A stretch of 64,000 nt of DNA from Rhizobiaceae bacterium (lineage in GTDB: Bacteria; Pseudomonadota; Alphaproteobacteria; Rhizobiales; Rhizobiaceae), in assembly GCA_014238155.1 (NCBI GenBank), contig JABABQ010000066.1, positions 62,001-126,000 on the forward strand, given 5' to 3'. The position numbers were made by a program, and so were the translations under genes. Every line of letters begins with the position of its first letter. The stretch's first letter is position 1. This document shows, in pieces, positions 58,773 to 64,000 of the stretch. Under the pieces are notes generated by a model, which was not told where the DNA came from, made no database searches, and saw only the letters and a program-made list of their open reading frames with translations.

Positions 58773-59261
58773 ATGTTTGTCAAATCCGTTATCTGTTCCC
58801 TCACGTTGGCATTGTCGATCATAGCGACCCCCGGCTTTACCCAGGAACACACAGAAGCTCATTTGGCAAAAGCCCGTGAAGCAATTGGGGCAACTCGCGC
58901 AACAGATTCCTTCGATGCAATATTGTATGATGCATCTGCACAGCTGAAAAACCTGCTGACCCGTGACAGTCCCGACCAGGCGGAGCGAATTTCAAATATT
59001 GTCGATGACGAAGCCATCGCGCTTGCACCACGTCGCGCGGACCTTGAGCTGGAAGCCGCCCGGCTTTTTGCCAATTCCTTCAATGAAGCTGAACTTCAGG
59101 AGCTGGCGGATTTTTTCAACACGCCCACGGGCACAAAATATCTCAAAGCGACACCGGTATTGGCGCGTGAGCTGGGCAAGGCGGCTCGAATTTGGGCAAA
59201 TGGTATTAACCGGGATTTGGCCAAAAATTCTACGAAAAAACTTGCTGCCGGCAGCAACTGA
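58773..59261 (+). CDS. DUF2059 family periplasmic protein
   Basis: The 162-residue protein has a signal peptide (SVICSLTLALSIIATPGFTQ, cleavage probably after FTQ or nearby). A helical region contains NSFNEAELQELADFFNTPTG and KYLKATPVLARELGKAA, the DUF2059 core. The function is unknown. It lies between rpiA and gor on the plus strand. Confidence 0.87.
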   Translation: MFVKSVICSLTLALSIIATPGFTQEHTEAHLAKAREAIGATRATDSFDAILYDASAQLKNLLTRDSPDQAERISNIVDDEAIALAPRRADLELEAARLFANSFNEAELQELADFFNTPTGTKYLKATPVLARELGKAARIWANGINRDLAKNSTKKLAAGSN

Positions 59262-59288
59262 CCTAAGCTGCCGACAGCTTGCTGCCGC

Positions 59289-59323
59289 GGCGGCGGTTGT
59301 GGCGGCGGTTGTGGCGGTTGTGG
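59289..59323 (+). repeat. G-rich short tandem repeat upstream of gor
   Basis: About 2.5 copies of the 12-nt unit GGCGGCGGTTGT occur here, following a 6-bp hairpin (AAGCTG-CCGA-CAGCTT at 59265-59280). It lies in the 95-bp gap before gor. It could be a slippage-prone repeat or a G-rich structure; no known element. Confidence 0.65.
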
Positions 59324-59356
59324 GCATCTGTGTAAAAAACGTAACGGGAATTTCCC

Positions 59357-60748
59357 ATGGCATATGACTATAATCTATTCGTCATAGGTGGCGGATCGGG
59401 TGGCGTTCGAGCTGCCAACAGAACGGCCGCACTGGGCCACAAGGTTGGGGTTGCTGAGGAAAGCCGTTTTGGCGGTACCTGCGTGATACGTGGCTGTGTA
59501 CCGAAAAAACTGTACGTTTATGCTTCTACCTTTCACGAGCATTTTGAAGATGCTGCAGGTTTCGGCTGGACGGTCGGGGAGTCCAGTTTTGACTGGAAGA
59601 AACTGGTCGCCAATAAGGAGACCGAAATCACCCGCCTTGAAGGGCTTTACAAAAAAGGATTGAACTCCAATCAGGTTGAGGTGTTCGATTCACGCGCCGA
59701 ATTGCGGGGTCCCCACGATATCTGGCTGGCTGCTGAAAACCGGATGATTACTGCCGAGCGCATCCTGATTGCAGTCGGAGGATCCCCCAATCGTCACACC
59801 TCGCTGGAGGGGCACGAACATGGAATTGTCTCTGATCACGCGTTTGATCTGGATAAATTGCCGAAAAGCATCCTGATCTCCGGCGCTGGTTATATTGCAG
59901 TTGAATTTGCAGGTATTTTCAACGGGTTGGGTGTGGATACGACAATTGTATATCGCGGTCCTGAAATCCTGCGCGGCTTTGATAACGATGTGCGTGAACT
60001 GTTGCATGACGAATATGAAAAGCGTGGCATCAGGATCATCACCGAGCAGCAAATCAGCAAGCTTGAACTGGCTGCTGATGACAAACGTAAAGCTACGCTT
60101 TCGAGCGGTGAAGTCCTGGAGGTCGATCAGGTGATGTTTGCTCTTGGCCGTTTGCCACTGACCGGCAGCCTTGGTTTGGAACTCGCCGGTGTCGCCACCG
60201 ATGATCGTGGCTATATCAAGGTTGATGAGTATTCGCGCACCAATGTTGATCACATCTGGGCGGTTGGCGACGTTACTGACCGGGTTCAGCTGACCCCTGT
60301 GGCGATCCATGAATCGATGTGTTTTGTGGCCACCGAATTTCGTGGGGACCCGCAGCAACCGGATCATGAGATGATCCCGACGGCCGTGTTCTCTCATCCG
60401 GAAATTGGCACCGTCGGCATGACCGAAGAGGAAGCCGGGCAGAAATTTGAGAAATTGAATGTGTTTCGGGCGAATTTCCGACCGATGAAACATACCATGT
60501 CCGGGCGCGACAGCCGCATGTTGATGAAACTGATTGTCGATGCGGCAACAGACAAGGTGATCGGTGCGCATATTCTTGGACCGGACGCTGGCGAAATGGC
60601 TCAGATATTGGCGATACCGATGAAAATGGGCAGTACCAAAGCAGATTTTGATCGCACCATGGCGCTTCATCCTTCGGCGGCTGAAGAACTGGTGACGATG
60701 TATGAGCCCAGCTATACGGTTGAAAACGGTAAGCGGATGGGCGCATAA
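59357..60748 (+). CDS. gor: glutathione-disulfide reductase
   Basis: The 463-residue flavoprotein reduces GSSG with NADPH. It has an FAD-binding N terminus (FVIGGGSGGVRAANR), the redox-active GGTCVIRGCVPKK, an NAD(P)-binding region (ILISGAGYIAVEFAGIF) and the C-terminal HPSAAEELVTM. The start is ATG at 59357 with GGGA upstream. No terminator is certain after it; a TGACCGG/CCGGTCA inverted repeat at 60750-60776 without a T run follows. Confidence 0.96.
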   Translation: MAYDYNLFVIGGGSGGVRAANRTAALGHKVGVAEESRFGGTCVIRGCVPKKLYVYASTFHEHFEDAAGFGWTVGESSFDWKKLVANKETEITRLEGLYKKGLNSNQVEVFDSRAELRGPHDIWLAAENRMITAERILIAVGGSPNRHTSLEGHEHGIVSDHAFDLDKLPKSILISGAGYIAVEFAGIFNGLGVDTTIVYRGPEILRGFDNDVRELLHDEYEKRGIRIITEQQISKLELAADDKRKATLSSGEVLEVDQVMFALGRLPLTGSLGLELAGVATDDRGYIKVDEYSRTNVDHIWAVGDVTDRVQLTPVAIHESMCFVATEFRGDPQQPDHEMIPTAVFSHPEIGTVGMTEEEAGQKFEKLNVFRANFRPMKHTMSGRDSRMLMKLIVDAATDKVIGAHILGPDAGEMAQILAIPMKMGSTKADFDRTMALHPSAAEELVTMYEPSYTVENGKRMGA

Positions 60749-60749
60749 A

Positions 60750-60776
60750 TGACCGGCAGTGCTGCCAGTCCGGTCA
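60750..60776. repeat. inverted repeat between gor and the ABC ATPase gene
   Basis: TGACCGG (60750-60756) pairs with CCGGTCA (60770-60776), with an inner GGCAG/CTGCC alternative. It begins at the second base after the gor stop. No T run follows, so a terminator role is weak. Confidence 0.4.
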
Positions 60777-60875
60777 CATTAGCCCGGTGCTTGCATTGCT
60801 TTGTTTGTCCGTGCCATGAGGGGAGAAACCTCAATTCGACCCTGTCGGGCAGCAAGCCTGGCCAAAGACCGCGCG

Positions 60876-62012
60876 ATGAAATCTGACACGGTGAAACTGC
60901 AGCAACAGATTCCAGCGCGCTGGGGCGTGCCGAATACTGCCGGCGTTTCAATCCCGCACGAGCTGACCTTCGATGATGTTTGTTACGATATTGAAGACGC
61001 GCCAATTCTAAAAAATGTATCGCTGGTTGCGCCTTCCGGTTCCGTAACCTGCTTGTTGGGGCCGTCGGGTTCGGGAAAAACAAGTCTTTTGCGGATTGCC
61101 GCGGGTATGCAACGCCAGACGGAAGGGCGGGTGCTTTTGGATGCCCGTGAAATCTGTAGCGACAAGATTTTCGTGCCACCTGAAAAGCGTGGAATCGGTT
61201 TGGTGTTTCAGGATTATGCACTGTTTCCCCATCTCAGCATTCTGGACAATGTGTTATTTGGCCTGCGCCACCTGGGGCGTGAGGCACGCATGGAGCAGGC
61301 CGGGAAAATGTTAAACCGGGTTGGTCTGGCAGACCGGGCCAGTGATTTTCCCCACAATTTGTCGGGTGGTGAACAACAAAGGGTGGCTTTGGCACGGGCA
61401 ATGGCGCCACGTCCCGGAGTTCTGTTGATGGACGAGCCGTTTTCTGGTCTTGATGCACGGCTGCGTGACATGATGCGCGATGAAACGCTGGGCATCTTGC
61501 ACGAGACGCGGGCCACGTCGGTCATCGTTACCCATGACCCTGAAGAAGCATTGCGCATGGGGGATCAGATTGCGCTGTTGAACGAGGGCAGACTTGAGCA
61601 AGCGGGCAGTGGACAGGATCTCTATTACAAGCCCAACAGTCTGTTTGCGGCTGGTTTCTTTTCAGAATTGAATATTTTTGCGGGCCGGGTGACCGGTGCT
61701 GCCGTGCAAACGCCTTTGGGACCCGTCCAGGCTGGAGAATTCAGCAATGGAGACGACGTGGTTGCTGCTATTCGAGTGGGCGCAATAGACATTGCCAAAT
61801 CTCATGGCGAAGCCGACGGCGTGCCTGGCCGCATTCTATCGATGAATTTTTCAGGTGACCATAATCACCTGAATGTCGGGATCAGCGGATACGACACCCC
61901 CATACGCGCACGCGTGGCAGTCGGTTCGGAAGCGATTCACCACCTTAAGGCCGGTGATGATGTTGTGCTTACTCCGAAAAAACACGGCGCTTTTGTATTT
62001 TCGGCTGGATAA
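60876..62012 (+). CDS. ABC transporter ATP-binding protein (Fe3+/spermidine-putrescine type), orphan
   Basis: The product of about 378 residues contains a complete nucleotide-binding domain: Walker A LGPSGSGKTSLL, signature LSGGEQQRVALARAM, Walker B VLLMDEPFSGLD, and H-loop VIVTHDPEEA. A C-terminal TOBE-like regulatory region follows. This form powers iron, polyamine or sulfate-type importers. No permease or binding protein is in the neighbourhood, so it may serve a distant system. The ATG at 60876 is chosen for its position next to the conserved domain; an in-frame ATG at 60816 is possible. Confidence 0.88.
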   Translation: MKSDTVKLQQQIPARWGVPNTAGVSIPHELTFDDVCYDIEDAPILKNVSLVAPSGSVTCLLGPSGSGKTSLLRIAAGMQRQTEGRVLLDAREICSDKIFVPPEKRGIGLVFQDYALFPHLSILDNVLFGLRHLGREARMEQAGKMLNRVGLADRASDFPHNLSGGEQQRVALARAMAPRPGVLLMDEPFSGLDARLRDMMRDETLGILHETRATSVIVTHDPEEALRMGDQIALLNEGRLEQAGSGQDLYYKPNSLFAAGFFSELNIFAGRVTGAAVQTPLGPVQAGEFSNGDDVVAAIRVGAIDIAKSHGEADGVPGRILSMNFSGDHNHLNVGISGYDTPIRARVAVGSEAIHHLKAGDDVVLTPKKHGAFVFSAG

Positions 62013-62116
62013 GTCGCAAATCGACCCCATATTTGACGCAACATGGGTGCATTGGTTCGATGCACGACTTTTGGTGTGTTGCGACTGGCCAAAGCTTTGG
62101 CTAGGTTGCGTCAAAT
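62012..62116. other. structured leader region between the ABC ATPase gene and tatA
   Basis: The outer stem is ATTTGACGCAAC (62031-62042) with its exact complement (62105-62116), 12 bp. Inside it are a hairpin GTGCAT-TGGTTCG-ATGCAC (62047-62065) and CTGGCCAA-AGCT-TTGGCTAG (62085-62104), an 8-bp stem with one G-T pair. This makes a three-way junction. AGTCGCAA (62012-62019) can pair with TTGCGACT (62079-62086) only by crossing the outer stem. An A/T-rich stretch and tatA follow. It is either a leader RNA element or overlapping protein sites; I do not recognise a known family. Confidence 0.55.
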
Positions 62117-62171
62117 TAAATATATCAGGTCTTGGTGATAGAAGTGCCAAGGCCAACTAGGAGCTGGACAT

Positions 62172-62390
62172 ATGGGACAAATCGGCATTTGGCAGATTGT
62201 AATTATTGCAGTGGTTGTCGTGTTGCTTTTTGGCCGAGGCAAGATTTCCGATCTGATGGGTGATGTTGCTAAAGGCATCAATTCCTTCAAGAAAGGCCTC
62301 AACGAAACCGAGGAAGAAGTCGCAGACAAGATTGAAGATGGCAAGGATAAGGTCGTTGACGCAGTCAATGAAAAGACCAAAACCAGCTAG
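62172..62390 (+). CDS. tatA: twin-arginine translocase subunit TatA
   Basis: The 72-residue protein has one N-terminal helix ([20 protein letters not shown]), the FGRGKI hinge and an amphipathic helix ([16 protein letters not shown]) followed by an acidic tail. It oligomerises to form the translocation pore for folded proteins. The start is ATG at 62172 with GGAG upstream. TatB and TatC follow on the same strand. Confidence 0.96.
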   Translation: MGQIGIWQIVIIAVVVVLLFGRGKISDLMGDVAKGINSFKKGLNETEEEVADKIEDGKDKVVDAVNEKTKTS

Positions 62391-62450
62391 GTGAGTTTGC
62401 TTCTTCGACCCTTGATGTAATGACTATTTCGACACGCTTGGAGCCTGGCC

Positions 62451-63173
62451 TTGTTTGATATCGGCTGGACGGAAATGCTGGTGGTGGCTGTTGTGGCCAT
62501 ATTGTTTGTTGGCCCGAAAGAGCTGCCGGCTATGCTGCGGACGTTTGGCAAAAGTGTCAAAAAGGTCCGGACACTGGCCGGAGATTTTCAACGCCAGTTT
62601 GATGATGCACTGAAAGATGCGGAACTGGACGGGGTGAAGAGCGCCATTGACGATGTGCGCAAGCTCGACCCAACCAAGCAGATAAAAGACAAGCTGAACC
62701 CCCTCAAAACGGAACTCGACGAAGTCAAAAGCTCTGTAGAAAAAGCAACGGACTACGATGCTGGCACCCTGTTTGATGAGAGCAAGGCACCCGATATCGA
62801 TCCGCCTGTTGAGGTTGACGTGGAGGCGGCGCTGGAAAAGCAGCGCAAGATTGAGGAAGAGCAAGCCAAATTGCCGCCAAGTTCCGGTGTCAATGCGGTG
62901 CCGGGTTTCGGTGGACCTCCCGGAACACCGTCTGTTAAAAAAGCTACGGCACCTAAAAAGGCATCAAAAACAAAGACTACTGCTCAAAAAGCAGCAACTG
63001 CAAAAGCAAAAGCCGCGCCAGCTAAGGCTAAGAAGCCTGCCGTCAAAGAAAAAACGGCAACCGTCAGCAAAGCCACCGCCAAAAAGCCTGTGGCCCGGAA
63101 GCCTGCCGACAAGCGACAGCCAGCAAAAAGGCCGCCAGCCAAAAAAGCCGCCACCAAGAAGGCAAAAGCATGA
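62451..63173 (+). CDS. tatB: twin-arginine translocase subunit TatB
   Basis: The 240-residue protein starts at TTG 62451 (MFDIGWTEMLVVAVVAILFV, then GPKELPAMLRTFGKSVKKVR), the normal TatB N terminus, and continues with the amphipathic helix. From about residue 160 on it is a Lys/Ala/Pro/Thr-rich basic tail (KKATAPKKASKTKT and similar), an H1-like low-complexity extension that is longer and more basic than typical TatB. It forms the substrate receptor with TatC. The stop overlaps the tatC start by 4 bp. Confidence 0.94.
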   Translation: MFDIGWTEMLVVAVVAILFVGPKELPAMLRTFGKSVKKVRTLAGDFQRQFDDALKDAELDGVKSAIDDVRKLDPTKQIKDKLNPLKTELDEVKSSVEKATDYDAGTLFDESKAPDIDPPVEVDVEAALEKQRKIEEEQAKLPPSSGVNAVPGFGGPPGTPSVKKATAPKKASKTKTTAQKAATAKAKAAPAKAKKPAVKEKTATVSKATAKKPVARKPADKRQPAKRPPAKKAATKKAKA

Positions 63174-63952
63174 GCGACGCTGATATTGAGGAAAGCGCCG
63201 CGCCGCTGGTTGAACATCTCATTGAACTGCGCCAGCGGCTGATCAAGGCATTGATCGCGGTATTTGTGGTTTTCATCGTGGCCTTTATTTTTGCAGACCA
63301 GATTTTTCAAATTCTGGTCATTCCCTATGAAAGGGCTGCCGGGGAAAACCAGAATCTAAAGCTGATTTTTACAGCACCCCAGGAATATTTCTTTGCCCAG
63401 TTGAAAATTGCGCTGTTTACCGCGTTGTTTATCGCCTTTCCGGTAATCGCCGCGCAAATCTACAAATTCGTGGCGCCCGGATTGTACAAGAATGAACGTA
63501 AGGCGTTTTTGCCATTTTTGATTGCGACACCGATCCTGTTTTTCATGGGGGCGTCGCTGGTGTTCTTTATTGTCATGCCATTGGCGATGACGTTCTTCCT
63601 GTCGATGCAGTTGACCGGTCCGGATTTGACCACAACCATCGAACTTCTGCCCAAAGTCAGCGAATATTTGGGGCTGATCATGACCCTGATCTTTGCCTTC
63701 GGCCTGGTGTTTCAAATGCCGGTGGTCATTTCACTTTTGGCCCGTGCCGGGCTGGTGAGTGAGCAAGGTTTGAAAAGCAAACGCAAATATGCGGTGGTTT
63801 TGACCTTTGTGGCTGCGGCGGTTCTGACGCCACCTGATCCGGTGAGCCAAATCGGCCTTGCAGTTCCGACATTGCTTCTCTACGAACTGTCCATCTATGC
63901 CACCCGACTCATTGAGCGGAAACGGGCCGCGCAGGAAGCCTCTGCCACCTGA
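63170..63952 (+). CDS. tatC: twin-arginine translocase subunit TatC
   Basis: The 260-residue polytopic protein has six membrane helices. The N-terminal signature is PLVEHLIELRQRLIKALIAV, with the RR-peptide-binding Glu; further conserved segments are FIAFPVIAAQIYKFVAPGLY and the ALTPP-like VLTPPDPVSQIGLAVPTLLL. It recognises the twin-arginine signal peptide. Its start is inside the tatB stop. The last 48 bases of the window hold no gene start that I can see; serS often follows tatC in Hyphomicrobiales. Confidence 0.96.
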   Translation: MSDADIEESAAPLVEHLIELRQRLIKALIAVFVVFIVAFIFADQIFQILVIPYERAAGENQNLKLIFTAPQEYFFAQLKIALFTALFIAFPVIAAQIYKFVAPGLYKNERKAFLPFLIATPILFFMGASLVFFIVMPLAMTFFLSMQLTGPDLTTTIELLPKVSEYLGLIMTLIFAFGLVFQMPVVISLLARAGLVSEQGLKSKRKYAVVLTFVAAAVLTPPDPVSQIGLAVPTLLLYELSIYATRLIERKRAAQEASAT

Positions 63953-64000
63953 CATTCCACACATTGTTGTCGCTGGTGGATTGGCAAGAATTATGGTCGT

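Noticed and set aside
58963-59367. Plus-strand ORF with an Ala/Val-rich stretch overlapping the DUF2059 gene
   Set aside because: The Ala/Val run is translation of the G-rich tandem repeat, and the rest is frame-shifted DUF2059.
62047-62065. TTCGA in a hairpin loop resembling a tRNA T-arm
   Set aside because: Loop position and stem length do not fit a T-arm, and no acceptor, anticodon or D-arm can be assembled around it.
1-64000. Search by eye for IS elements, prophage genes, CRISPR repeats, rRNA and tRNA genes
   Set aside because: None found with usable evidence; no transposase, integrase, evenly spaced direct repeats or cloverleaf seen.

Overview
The window is chromosomal DNA from an alphaproteobacterium, most likely of the order Hyphomicrobiales (Rhizobiales). 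This rests on family recognition and gene order, not on any search. The markers are a DUF3572 gene beside divK-pleD, then rpmG and rnr; the run topA-dprA-plsY-pyrC'-pyrB; an EipB (DUF1849) protein; a DUF1489 protein; MipZ; a DinB with an N-terminal zinc ribbon; a ClpS/ClpA pair; and gatC, gatA and gatB for indirect Asn/Gln-tRNA amidation. G+C looks moderate by eye for this order (not computed). Coding density is high. I see no IS element, prophage, CRISPR array, rRNA or convincing tRNA, so this is housekeeping chromosome rather than an accessory island.

Layout: (1) 1-3271, minus: a truncated periplasmic binding protein, then radC, map and sfsA. (2) 3384-9921, plus: sdaA, an orphan biotin-carboxylase subunit, DUF1489, mipZ, and a translationally coupled VWA protein and membrane J-domain protein. 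(3) 10007-14627: a D,D-carboxypeptidase with a SPOR tail faces clpS-clpA across a repeat-bearing gap. (4) 14841-24921: an acidic protein of unknown function, transporters (EamA twice, AzlC/AzlD), an overlapping HIT / FemAB-like acyltransferase / GDPD / RidA cluster, eipB, dinB, a HAD-like protein and DUF3572. (5) 25038-38239: divK-pleD facing rpmG across a hairpin-rich gap, then a long minus-strand run: rpmG, NUDIX, DUF983, rnr, topA, dprA, plsY, a dihydroorotase homologue that has lost its metal ligands, and pyrB. (6) 38374-46255: an AidB-like flavoprotein, a small membrane protein, ruvX, an UPF0173 hydrolase, gatC/gatA/gatB and a PhyH-family oxygenase. (7) 46265-51729, minus: a 3-hydroxyisobutyrate dehydrogenase-like gene, the molybdenum cofactor genes moeA-mobB-mobA-fdhD, and a Bcr/CflA efflux pump. 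(8) 51730-54705: a 51-residue ORF with a strong Shine-Dalgarno, divergent from a GcvA-type LysR gene, then an EamA permease and a periplasmic L,D-transpeptidase. (9) 54933-63952: class I fumarase, a TerB-like protein, gph, rpiA, a DUF2059 protein, gor, an orphan ABC ATPase and tatABC.

No dramatic new multi-gene system is evident. The best leads are three structured non-coding stretches: a leader before tatA with mutually exclusive pairings, a 13-bp inverted repeat before the efflux gene, and a hairpin-dense gap between pleD and rpmG. Others are the small ORF at 51874-52029, the coupled VWA/J-domain pair, and the pseudo-dihydroorotase. All base pairing was found by eye and no folding energies were computed.
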